A DNA stretch of 64,000 nucleotides from Siniperca chuatsi (Eukaryota > Chordata > Actinopteri > Centrarchiformes > Sinipercidae): the NCBI RefSeq assembly GCF_020085105.1, contig NC_058046.1:27436175-27500174 (forward strand), in the 5' to 3' direction. Shown here one piece after another: positions 44,341 to 56,900 of this stretch; the first letter of the stretch is position 1, and each line of letters opens with the position of its first letter. A program made the translations under genes and the position numbers. The notes under the pieces were generated by a model. It did not search any database. It was given only the letters and a program-made list of their open reading frames with translations, and was not told where the DNA came from.

Positions 44341-44649
44341 AGGAGGAAAGAGAACATACAGTAGTAGCACAATGCAAGTTCCACAGAGATGTAAAATAAT
44401 AATAATGGAAATGGTAGTGGTAATATTAATATTAAAAGGACTAATAATAATAATAATAATTGTAGTAGCGGGTGTTGAGCAGGAACAGGGGGGCAGCAGG
44501 CGGCCCGCAATCACAGATCCAGACTCTGCAGCTCCGGAGGAAGAAATACCTGCTGAAAGCGACAGAAGGAGAGAGGAGAGAAACGAGGAAGCACAAAACT
44601 ACGGGAGAGAGAAGATATAGAGTTAGTAACATGCAGTAATGGGATAAGG

Positions 44650-45490
44650 AGAGAGAAGCTCAGTGCATCATGGGAAATCCCCCAGCAGTCTAGGCATAAC
44701 TAAGTAACTATAAGCTTTATCAAAGAGGAAAGTCTTAAGCCTACTCTTAAATGTGGAGATGGTGTCTGCCTCCCGAACCCAAACTGGGACCTGATTCCAC
44801 AGGAGAAGAGCTTGATAAATGCAGGCTCTGGCTCCCGTTCTACTTTTGGAGACTCTAAGAACCACAAGTAACCCTGCATCCTGGGTGCACAGTGTTCTAA
44901 TCAGGTAATACGGTATTATGAGATCTTAAAGATACGATGGTGCCTGACCATTAAGGGCTTTGTAGGTGAGGAGAAGGATTTTATATTCTATTCTGGATTT
45001 TACAGGGAGCCAGTGCAGAGAAGCTAATATTGGAGAAATATGATCTCTTTTCCTAGTTCTTGTCAGTATACGTGCCGTAGCATTCTGGATCAACTGGAGA
45101 GTCTTAAGGGACTTATTCGGGCAGCCTAATAATAAGGAATTGCAATAGTCCTGCCTAGAAGTAACAAATGCACGGACTAGTTTTTCGGCATCATTTTGAG
45201 GCAGGATGTGTCGGATTTTTGCAATGTTACGTAGGTGAAAGAAGGCAGTCCTTGAAGTTTGTTTCATGTGGGAGTTAAAAGACATATCCTGATCAAAGAT
45301 AACTCAGAGGTTCCTTACGGTGGTGCTGGAGGCCAGGGCAATGCCATTTAGAGTAACTATATCTTTAGATAATGTGTCTCTGTGTTTGGGGCCAAGTACA
45401 ATAAGGTGTAGCCATGCAGATAGTTTTCTTTTATGTTCCCAGGTTTTTAGATATCTGTCACTGAGACTTCCTCTACTCCAGTTCAACGTT
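44650..45490 (-). mobile_element. 3' part of a LINE ORF2 (reverse transcriptase C-terminus)
   Basis: Minus-strand frames read FFHLRNIAKIRHILPQNDAE, TSRQDYCNSLLLGCPNKSL, ISPILASLHWLPVKSRIEYK and, in another frame near 44860-44670, LLWNQVPVWVREADTISTFK and FKSRLKTFLFDKAYSYL. This is the post-RT region of a very common fish non-LTR element. Frameshifted and 5'-truncated. Inserted in the prlr pseudogene. Confidence 0.8.
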
Positions 45491-45791
45491 GTTTTTGGTG
45501 CTCACATCATCAGTGTCCCTATACCTTGTATAATCCACAGAACATGCTGTGAACAGTGTTCATAGGGACTATTTCTTCGGGTAGAAAGAAAGTAGTTCCA
45601 ATGAAAACTGTTGACAGTGAGGATTATCCAGAGTAACTGGGACACTGTTTCTAGAAAGATATGTTGCTGTTGAATTTTTTAAATGTAATTTTTCAATGCT
45701 TTGAGCACTGCAAACAAAATACTCTAGTGTAGTAAAGAAAGACATCTCAGAGATTGATATCTTAAAACCTATACACATAAAACCAAAACTA

Positions 45792-45796
<5 letters not shown>

Positions 45797-45823
<27 letters not shown>
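45797..45823. repeat. (TG)n microsatellite
   Basis: About 13 TG units. The matching site in the working prlr intron (near 35347) has no such tract. Confidence 0.85.
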
Positions 45824-45826
<3 letters not shown>

Positions 45827-46900
45827 CTAGATACCAATAGAAGAGAACCAACCCTTTAAACATTGTGTTGTTATTGGCCAAAGATAATGTCATTCAAGCC
45901 TTTCAACTTACTGTTGCACTTTACAGCTGCAGACAGCAGCAAGAGCAGTGCCAACCCAAGATCTCTCCTCATCCTGGCACAAACCGTCACGCTGTGTGTC
46001 CTGAAACACAAAGTGACGTCACCAGCACGTGGTTAATGAGGTGATACAAACCCGTGGTTTGGCTGCATGTCTTTTTTTTTTTTTTTTTTTTTTACCTAAA
46101 ACAATAAGATATGAAGGGAAAACAACTAGCAAACATTGGTTGTACATGTTGTAGCCGACACATACATGCCATCTACGGTCATCAAATGCTGATGGAATAT
46201 GATATACTATTAAAAATATGTGAGAATTAACATGGAAGTTATAATTTCACTGACAGCAACACATACACCTTTTCACCAGAGAAGGAATCTTGCAGCATCA
46301 ACCAAAAACATGTGAGGGTTATAAGTTAACAAAGACAGATCAAAGGTGAGGAATACGACTGGTGCAGCTGGTTTCAGAAAGGAACTGGATTTACTAGAAT
46401 TAGCTAAATGAATAGATTATGCTATACAGTATCAACAATACAGGTGATATTGTGGTGAAAGTTTAAACCAAACGCTACATTTTCGGTTTGGTCATAAATG
46501 ATTGATTGCTTGGGATAAATACATCACCACATTTTAAATTTTAAACTCATCCTACTCACTATTGTTGCTCTTTGAAAATAACCCTGACAATGTATATGTA
46601 CTTCATCATTCCTGGGAGCTCATCTTCACTAAGATCCAGAGTAAAGAGTAACTAAACTCAAACAAACACGACATTACAAATAACTAAATACAACCGGTCC
46701 TAAACGCATTAATGCCAACAGCTGCAAGGACAATAAAATATTAGTAAGTGAAACAACAAACAAAAATGGTCAATACATCTGTGGTGTTCACCCACCTGTT
46801 TAGGACGTGTGTCGACCAAAGTTAATTTTGAAATGAACTACATTTTGACATACAAACAGAGGGGACAGTAGCGTATTTTACATAACCGCAGACGACCTCC

Positions 46901-47955
46901 TCACACCTGGAAACTGGGGCGTCTGACACCTCAGGTAGGACATGATGTGATTGGTGACATGAAGGAAAGGGAGGGGTTTGGTTGTCTTCACTACTTAACC
47001 ACCGACATTACAGTCAGAGAGTGCAGACGGCGCGAGATGTCTCACTTACCTGGCTAATGGCACGCCACTCTTGATTCAGTATATGCCAAGATGTTGTTTT
47101 ATTGGCATATTGTAAACGAAATGTCACTTCTGTTCCACTGGCAAATCAAGCCTCATCTGCAAGAAAATAAAGGTCGATGGACATGACGAAACATGACGAG
47201 TTAACGGTTATTGGCATCTAGTCAGCTAGCTAGCATTAGCAGCTAACAGTCGAACCAGTGGTTTATGGCGCATTTAAATTAGCACAACAGCTGCTTAGTT
47301 GCTGAAAAACAACCAAATACAAGTAACAGTAACCAACTTACTAAGTTTTTTATTAAGGTTTAATCGATTCAACTTTGTCCAGTTCCACCCGGAACGTTAT
47401 GCTCATGACAACCATAGACCCCACTAGATTAGCTATCAGAAAGTATTAGCCGGAGACACTTGCCTACAAGAAGTCGTTATTTTGAAGTAACATTAGGAGA
47501 AAGTGAAAATGAATAATACCTGTAACCTGCCCCATAGGTCAGGTCACTCATCTGAGTAGTGTATAATTACTGAACGGATGTAAAGTTAAAACAATTATTG
47601 GTAATGTTTTAAAACTCTGTATCCTAAAGATTGCGGCTTTTAGGTTCTGTTGGGGAACATTTTAACCAACCAGCAAATTATATATACAATTCTCATTTCC
47701 TATTACTTAACTACAAAAAAACAACAACAACAACTAAACGTTTACGCCTACAGTGTCTTATCTTGACGCATACACACTCTTTGGCAAAAGCAGCCCGCAA
47801 CTGGGGGGGGGGGTCCAAGACAGTGCAGTAGGTGTGTCTCTATCACTTTTGTCATTTCTTCCAGGAAGTAGAGTTTTTGTCTTTACGTGAATTACTGTGA
47901 AGTGTAACAACAGTGTGAGAAACGCGTTGGTGATAAACTTTTGTAGCTGGCTGCC
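46901..47955 (+). promoter_or_regulatory. malt1 promoter and 5' UTR, head-to-head with the dead prlr copy
   Basis: Paralogous to 37700-39060. The shared block just upstream of malt1 (AGTGCAGTAGGTGTG, TCTTCCAGGAAGTAGA; 47820-47880) matches 38965-39010 and is a candidate core promoter. No clear TATA box. Confidence 0.45.
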
Positions 47956-50900
47956 ATGTCGGATACTTTGGAGCGGTCCACGAAGATCAGCTTGGTCAGG
48001 GAGCCGGTTGTGAAGAAGCTCTGTGAGGTGTTGGACAAATCCAGCAACAAAGGATGGCGAAAACTTGGAGATATAGTCGGCAATGACAGACGGTTTAAAG
48101 TCAGGTAAGCTGAAATGGATTCAGACTGTAAACTATATAAAATCACAGTAATATTGTAGTTAAAACAATCCTATAGTGTGTCTGACACCCGACACTGTAG
48201 GCTATTTTATGCTATGTTATTTTGGAATTATAGTGCCCATTAACTACTGTAGTTTAGTAGTGCAAGTCAGGTAGATGAACGTTTTGCACTGTGTGGCAGT
48301 GCAGCCTTGAATATGAAACTAATACATATATTACAGGTATATACTCACAGGTAGGAGTATGGTATAATACAGGATTATGCATAACATAATGGACACAAAG
48401 GATATTGTAATGATAATAATAATAAGAATTGATACTATATATGTACACCTACTGTATGTATAAACAGATGCTTATCTAGAGGGTCTAAAAAGATTAGTGA
48501 TATAATAGATGCAATGAATGTACAAGTGAGTCTTCACTGCCAGATGAGCCCGACATTAAATGAGATGCAGTTCTCTAACACAGCATATCACAAATTAAAG
48601 GCCCTATCTGTTATTTTTTGACTATATGCACTACAGGTTAATTATCACGTATATAATTGACAAATTTGAGTGAGAGAAAGTGTACACACAAGAACAAAAA
48701 GACTTGTGGACAGATTTTTTTTTGCAAACATTACAGATGTAAACAAGATCTTTTAATAACATCAGAGCACATTAATAACCTAGATTTAGTCATTTTCTGG
48801 CATTACTCCTTGTTTTTAGCAATCTGTCGGTCAATTTAGGATTGATTGATTGTAATTGCAACATCTAAAAAGTAGCACAAATAAATCCTCTTATTTTTTC
48901 ATCAAAGCCGTCACCATGCAGTCTTGACATTATCATACTAACACCTAAATGCTGCACATTTGCTGTCCAGCTCTTGACTGGATGTTTATGTTTGCCTATC
49001 TTTTGTGAAGTTGTATCTTCCTGTAAATTTGTTCTCTGCACTTTGTGTATAATATATTTGAAAGCTACAGACAACCTGAGTCAAATTCCTCGTATTTGTC
49101 AACATACTTTATTTGCCAATAAAGTTGATTCTGATATCTGAAACATGACACGCTGTCAATCTCCTGCATCGTTCTCCAGCTCAAACGACATGGAGATGTG
49201 CTCTCTGAAGGTGTTGGAGCTGGAGGGCAGCCCGAGCCGCATGCTGCTGAGGCTGATGGGAGAGCGAGGCTGCACCACGGGTCACCTGATTGACTACCTC
49301 CAAATTCTGGGCAACTCAGAGGCCCTGCAGTGCCTGAAACCATCAGGTACAGTAAAACCGCTCCTGAGCCTGTTTATTAAGTTGTCAAGTATCCAAACAA
49401 AGTTAATCTTTGTTGTGTGTTTTATCTTTAGCTTAGAGAGGAATTTATGACTCGCTTCATGGTGTTTGGATGCCACTTACAGTAAAGCCAGATTACAGCC
49501 ATTACAACACTAAACAAGCTTGTCATTGAGGGTTCAATCAGTTTTTGAAAGAGGAAACATATATGTAACATTAAATGTCAGCTTTACACAGAAACTGTCC
49601 TTCTTTGCTACAGTTATGTAACCTATCTAAAATCAGAGTGACAAAGTGGGAATTCAAAGTGAAAGTCTCCCAAATGTACAGCCTTGCAGATCCTCATTCA
49701 GCCCCAGTCGGTGGCTCTTATATCGGGCCACAATCTGCGCCTCAGCTGCCATGCTGTGGGCAAATCTCCAGTACAGTACCAGTGGTTCAAGACCAAGGAA
49801 GAGGTGAGCTACGGCCATCCACGCACAAACACACACTACCTTCCCTTCGACTTTAAAGGAAGTTGTCTTTGTCTTCGTTGTGTTCATGCTGATGTTTTGT
49901 ATCATTTCCTTTTCATTCTTCATACTTTTGTCCTTTATGTTAAGTTTTTTCCCCAGTTTTGTTTTGTCCCTGTACATCATCAGCATCCCTGGAATGTATT
50001 CACAAAAACAGTATTGCCTGGCACAGGACTTGATTTACAGGTAAAACAATGAATCGCAAAATGCAGTTTAAAGTGCCAAATGAACAGGTTTGGGCCTGAA
50101 ATCTTCTTCACCAATACTTCTTTATCTTCCTGGCTCAGATGCCAAAACACAAAACAATGCCAACTCATGACTCCATGTTGCATCTACTGTATAATACTGC
50201 AGCTTTATGAATGTCATTGGTCCCTTTTTGTGTTTTCCTGGCTCTGTTTTACTTATCTGCCTACTGAAAAAAGCTTAAAAACATGATACGCTGTTATACA
50301 ACAAACATATTATATCACTTGGGAAAGCCACTCATAATGTTGACATGAATATTGATACACCCTGTGCAAACATTTCATTCCCTTTCATGCCTTCAGCTTG
50401 TCCACTATAGAGTCTTTTAGCTTTCCAGGATGTTTACCTGCATTTAACTGCAGTGTAAAATGTATATTAAATGCATAAACTCTTCTCTAGTTGTTTAGAA
50501 GATTATAATTTGGCAAAACATGTCTCTTAACTTTTATTGCACATTACAACCTGCTGCATTTTATATATAAATGCTGGGCCACTGAAAGAGAACTGGACTA
50601 CTGATCAAACTACTCACTGTTCCCCTTTTTCACTTACATCTGAAACCAGTTTTCTTCAGAGCTGGCCATCCAGCATTTCAAAAAGGTAAAGTTACATATA
50701 AATCCACATACTTTTTACTTACCTGAAACTGGAATTTGTTTTTTGAAGGATGGCACCAGCATTCTGTATCTTTAAATTTGATCATTTTCATGCACAAACA
50801 TTATACATGGTTTGCTTGCTGACTAATGTTCTCCACAGCTTGGAAAAGCCTCTGAAGCTGCATTTTGGCAACCATGCGTAAACAGCTAGTAGAGTGAGCA

Positions 50901-53900
50901 AAGGAGAGTGAATATGAAGTGGGGGTTAGGAGATGAGATTGATGAGTCTGCAGATGGGGGCCGCTGTTTCTCTTCCGGGGCTGGAACGATGTTACACCTT
51001 ACATAAATGTGTAAGTTGTAACATGTGGTAAATGTGATTCACATTTTCACCCCCTCAGGTGCCAAACAGCTTCTCTCCAGAACTGATGATAAGTCCGGTC
51101 CATCTGAAGGACGCTGGCTTTTACATCTGCAGAGTCAACTGTGGAGATACTTTTGAATTTAGCCAGTGGGCTCAGGTGGACGTCCTGAATGTCGCCATGT
51201 CTTGCGGTAAGATGTTTCAAGTCTCACTTGTGACTGCTGTTTCCTGCTCTGTGTGCTGAACAGGAAATGTTTACTTCTTTAGAATAAGTGACTCCTGTGG
51301 GAATTGAACCCATAACTCAAGCACTTTTCCCAAAAAGAATTAGAATCTCTTAAACACACAGTATCTAATTTCCGCTGCTACGGGTTTCTCACATCAAAAC
51401 AATAAAAGATGTAGTTTGATGACGTGAAATAGCGTGGGATCGTGGGAGTTGTAGTCTTCACCACTATTGCCGAATTATCCGCAGAGGTCAAAACACTGAA
51501 TAAAGCAGTTTCACGTTAAAAATCAGTGTTCCTCCGACGCTGTTCGGCGGACACAGGACGTCCCAGATGGTCTGCGAGCCGAGCTGCCGCTAATGTTTGC
51601 TCAGCTTGTTTCTCTGATAACTTAAGATCCAGACATCCGATGACTAAAATCCTTCATCCAGTTAAAATATATAGTTAAAAACAACCAAGACCTAAAAAGC
51701 GTATTGTAAAAATGTGGCTTAAAACTGGATAAAAAGTCAATTTATCACTGCTTCTGGCAGACAACCACAACGCTGACGCATGCGCAAAAGGGGATATGAC
51801 GCCATTGACAGGCGACCAAATGAAACGCACCGTTACCTTGATTAAAATTATAGATTTCTTTAGGTTTGAAAATTGTTGGAAACATTTGGGATAATGTAAG
51901 TACACAACTCAACAAAATATATAACATAGGGCTAGTCGTTTTTAGACATTTTAATGCGGAAAAGTTACATATTATACCTCTAACTGGATGTAGTAGATAA
52001 CGTACTAATGACGTCTCCTCTCCCTCCACCACCAGGGCAGAGTTATCATTCCTTAGAAGGTCGGCTGAAGTTGGTGATCCAGCCTCAGTCCCAGCGGCTA
52101 CATGTTGGGGAAAACCTGCAGCTGGAGTGTGGAGCCATGGGACGGCCGATCCCTCGATACCAGTGGCACAGAAATGGAGTCCCGATCCCTAATGCCACAA
52201 AGAGGAAACTCTTGGTGAGGAGCGGATGTTAGAGAGGTTTTATGATGTTTGTATGTCTACTTTTTACTTCTAGTTTTTAGAGTTGTCAGACATTTGAGTT
52301 TACCTTTGCATTTCACTGAATTGTTACCGCTATTCACTAATCTTATGTTTTTTATGGAGCAAGGCTTAATAAAAAAGTGTCTGTGCATTTCAGATTCCTC
52401 ATGTGATGCAGGATCAGCACGGCAGGTATCGCTGTGAGATCAGCAGCAGCACTGAGAGAATGTGGACCAATGAAGTTGACGTTGTGATAGGTATGTCGCA
52501 CTTCAGTACATTTTTTTGATACTGCAATTACAGTCCATTAAAACCAGCTGTGTTGTCTTTACGTCTGAGTGATTATTTGCTCTGTTCTTGACTGAAAGCA
52601 TCAAGGATATCTGTCCAGATTTCAGAGGCAGTGGAGTGCTCTGAAGGTAGAGTTGAAAGGACTGGTGCATGGTGTATTAAATAGCAATAGAGTAACACTT
52701 AGCAGGCATTAGCTGCATGAAAATGTCAGTCATAACTTTGTTCAAAACTCTGAATTGTTCCTGTAACTGCATGTGGGTCATGATGCACAATATCACTAAC
52801 CAACACAAGGCTCACAGGGTTTGATCTCCAGGTTTCACATGCATGGATTTATGATTTGACGTCATTACTTTCAATAAATTATATGTTAAAGGATGGCTGC
52901 ATACTGTATTTGTCTTACTGTCAACAAATCCCATGAAAAGACTAAAACCGAAACAATGGATTGATCCTACTAACCTAATCTTGTGGTATGTGTCAAAGCC
53001 AGATATAGATTATTCTTCTGTGTCATAGACCTCCATTGTTGTCTGAAAAACATTATTAACTATAAAAAACACATGATCGAGCCAGCAGGGGTGACATGTT
53101 CCTTTTGTTACAATGAACACGCCGACTGTAGTTTATTTTCAGTTCATCCCACGTACACTACAGAGCACCAAATGTGTATTAAAATGCAGCTGAAAATAGT
53201 CCCCAACAAATGCACTGATGACTCCTGTTTGAGTAACCTTTGCTAAAAAGTACAGTGACCAGCTGTTTTAGGAACTTAGTGAGCCTTTTTCAAAAATTAA
53301 ACCATATATTAGTGACCTAAAGATGAATGTCTTCAGTAGGAACCAGTGGACGTGAGGCTGCCACAGACAGACTAGGGAAGTTGGAAAGTACTGAGAGATG
53401 GACTAACGCATTGTTGGTTTTGGTCTTTTCATGGGATTTGTTGACAATAAGAAAACCATAGGATAACACCAGCCTTACTATCTAAATTTAATTATGATCA
53501 GTCGATTCGATTGCATGAAAATTAGACATCTCTTCTTCCGTTACTTTAAGGCTCACCTTCCCTTTGACTAATCATCTTTCCCTGAATCAATAGAACATTT
53601 CTCTAACAACTCTGCTTATATGATGGTAAAGTATTTGTATTTTTGATTCCTAGATGATGTTTACGCCATTGGAGGAGGTAAGAGTAATCATACTCATCAA
53701 GTGTTTATACACACCTATTCGAACACACATTTTCCTTACACAGCACTTGCTATATGATCCGTTCTTGTGTGTTTACTGTGACATTTCAATTTTAGGTGCC
53801 AGTGAATTTTTCCTAAACAGTATTCCAGAACAACTTCATGGTAAGTTTATTTCAACACATTTATTTATGCAAGTGAATTATTAATATGATCACCATACTG

Positions 53901-56900
53901 TATGTTTGTATAAATTTACTTATTTTAGTGATTAATATGACTGATGCTCTGATACTACTACGACCTTTGTCCTGATCTACTGTCGACATGAACACCAAAA
54001 TAAAAATGTACTTACAGCTTTCTTGTAACATATGATGTCAGCACCTACACAGGTGGACAAAATAACACTTTACAGCATAATGACTCTCTGGTGTCCAACA
54101 ACACCAGAGAATAATACCTCAGAAAATACTGTAGAGTTTAATAAGTGTCTCTAATCAATGACACAGTGTCACCAGAAAAGGTTCACAAACGTTTATGTTG
54201 CAGTGCTGGTGTATTACATGACATTAAACTGCTTTTAATGTCATTGTGTTTGGTATTCAACAAAACATGACCCACTTCCTCCCTGCATGTCTTTGTAATT
54301 ATGATTTCTTTATCACCACTACCTGAATTACTGGTGTATCAGTCACAGACTTTGGGAATTTATGTAAAGTTCAGTTCTTTACAGATCTTTATTGATCTGA
54401 AAGGGGAATAGTTTTGTTGTTTTCTGTTGTTTAACACATAAAGAACAGCATAAAAAGTAAGATATAGAGTAAAAGCAAGACAAAAAAACCCCAACAAAAG
54501 GCAACAAAATAAAATGAAATTGAATTGAAATAATTCATATTGAGCCACATCGAGATAGATCAATGTGGCAGGGAGAACAATTTAAAAACTGTAAGTCCTC
54601 ACCAACACTGACTGACTGCTTAAAAGTTAGCCTAGTTAAGTTGAGTTGATTTAATACCCCTGACAGCTGCAACAAACACAAACATCCATGAGCCTCAACA
54701 GATGTTCTGCGGGGCAACTGTCTCATACTGTCCTGCATTTCTGCTGATGTTAGTTTACTGCAGACATATCATAATATTTATCATATTTATCGGCCAGTAA
54801 GCAACATGAAAAGAAAACAGTGTCATCATTGCATAGTTTGTCCTGTAGAGGGCACGTTTATTTTTATAAAGTATTTTTCTCAGTGCATATCTTGGTCACG
54901 ATTCTTTAATAACCCAATTTTAAGGATCCTTATCAAAAAAAATTCTTATGTTATGTGTTAATGTTAAAATATTTGCCAATATATATATATTTATTTAATT
55001 TTTAGCTCAAATATTAACATCAATAGTGGCCTCAAAAATCCTGTATTCGTCTGGCTGTAGTTTCCGTTATTTTGTAGTTCAAAAACCTCAAAATATACAG
55101 TACAGTACAGTCATTTGGGATCATTGTAGAAAAGCCAGAATTGGTCACTTGATTTTGTACACTGCCATCTTGACAGTTATTTTAAATTTCATTGATGTAT
55201 GTTGTCATGTATGAGTTGTTTTCTCTCCCATAGTTTAACAGTATGGTTTTCTCCCTCTCCCGCGTCTCCTCCCAGCGACTGACAAAGTGGCCCTGCTGAT
55301 CGGCAATCTGTCTTACCAGAACCACCCGCAGCTCAAAGCTCCCATGGTGGACGTGTACGACCTCACCAACCTCCTGCGGCAGCTAAACTTCCAGGTGGTT
55401 TCACTGCTCGACCTCACAGAGTCAGAGATGAGAAACGCTGTCGATGAGTTCCTGTTGCTGCTTCACAAGGGAGTCTATGGTATGTTGGGATTTTACCAAC
55501 CTGTGGATGGTTATAAATATGGTAGTAGATCCAGAAATACTCACATCCCCAAACATGAATTATGTTCTAGGTGACTGAAACTTGGACTAAAGGTTAGGTG
55601 GAGGAAGAATTGAAATACACATTTCCCTCTTTAGGTCTGCTGTACTACGCTGGTCATGGATATGAGAACTACGGCAACAGTTTCATGGTGCCGGTAGACG
55701 CACCAAATCCGTACCGCTCAGCCAACTGTTTATGCGTGCAGAGCATCCTTAAACTGATGCAGGAAAAGGAGACGGGCCTCAACGTTTTCCTGCTGGACAT
55801 GTGCAGGAAGAGGTGAGTCCTTGAGACAGTGGGTCATTCCTTTAAGTCTATTCAATTTAACTGGGATTTAACTGATAGTCTTATATAGAGCAGTTTAAAA
55901 TACATGCAGGTAAAAGATGTAACTAAGTACATTTACTCAAGTACTACACTTAAGTACAAATTTGAGGTACTTGTACTTTACTTGAATATTTTCTTTTCGT
56001 GCCACTTTATACTCCACTACAATTATTTGACAGCTTTAGTTATTAGTTAATTTACAAGTCAAGATTTTTGCACATAAAACATACAAAGTGTATATAATAA
56101 TATATAACGTAAATAATATAATTATAATATAAATGAAATTTGATTAGTTGATTGACAGAAAATTAATTAGCTAGACTATTTAGATAACCATTTAAGTCAT
56201 TTTTCATGCAAAAACATTTCATGGTTCCAGCTTTTCCTTTTAATTATTGTAATACATTTGATTTATTTTTAATATTTTTGAATTTTGGACTATTAGTTGG
56301 ACAAAACAAAGCGTTGTGAAGGTGTCACTTTGGGCTCTGGGTAATTGTGACGGTTGCAGTCCGATACAAAATAGTTCAAAATGAGCTCCACCTCAACCAA
56401 CTACAACAGAAAAATCCTGCTTTTACATTAATGCATGGGTAATAATAATAATCTAATGATAGAATATATAATAGTAAAACAGTCGCAGGGGACATTTTTC
56501 TTTTGATACTCTAAGTACATTTTCCTGATTATACCTACATACTTTTACTTAAGTAACATTTTGAATGCAGGACTTTTACTTATACCAGTGAGTATTTTCA
56601 CAGTGCGGTGTTAATACTTTTACTTAAGTAAAGGATCTGAATACTTCCTCCACCACTGAATAAAGGTCTCCAACTGCAATCGAACCGGGGATGTTGTTGG
56701 TGTGTGGTATACCAGTTCACCCCTTTGAATTTATCTTTTTATACACATATATTGGTTTTGTGTGTAATTCCACGACAGGACCCTTAAGGAATTATTTTCT
56801 CTCCAGCGTAGAGCTGTTTGGGATTTACCACCTTGGTTTGCATGTTAGATGGTTTATAGATTTATTCATTTTCCAGGAATATTCATGATGAGAGCACTCC

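Larger units (their letters stand above)
41077..46900 (-). pseudogene. Prolactin receptor pseudogene from the tandem duplication
   Basis: Pieces in the order of the working gene: part of the last exon (41077-41350), an inverted piece of the same exon (41353-41530) with a TGA after LIVS, box 1 exon (41560-41640), membrane exon (41640-41800), part of the WSEWS exon (41885-41950), part of exon 4 (42335-42450), and an almost unchanged signal-peptide exon (45930-45995) with intact ATG and donor. Exons 2 and 3, which build most of ligand-binding D1, are missing, and a LINE plus a (GA)n tract lie where exon 2 should be. The distal cytoplasmic tail was outside the duplicated unit. No functional receptor can come from it. 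Confidence 0.85.
41077..54310. repeat. Right copy of the tandem segmental duplication
   Basis: Collinear with 30095-41065. Contains the prlr pseudogene and the functional 5' half of malt1 (exons 1-8). Larger than the left copy because of a LINE, a (GA)n tract and retained malt1 exons 2-6. Confidence 0.85.

Noticed and set aside
44208-44620. Glu/Arg-rich and Leu/Ser-rich ORFs
   Set aside because: Produced by the (GA)n microsatellite on either strand; no splice signals or conserved sequence.
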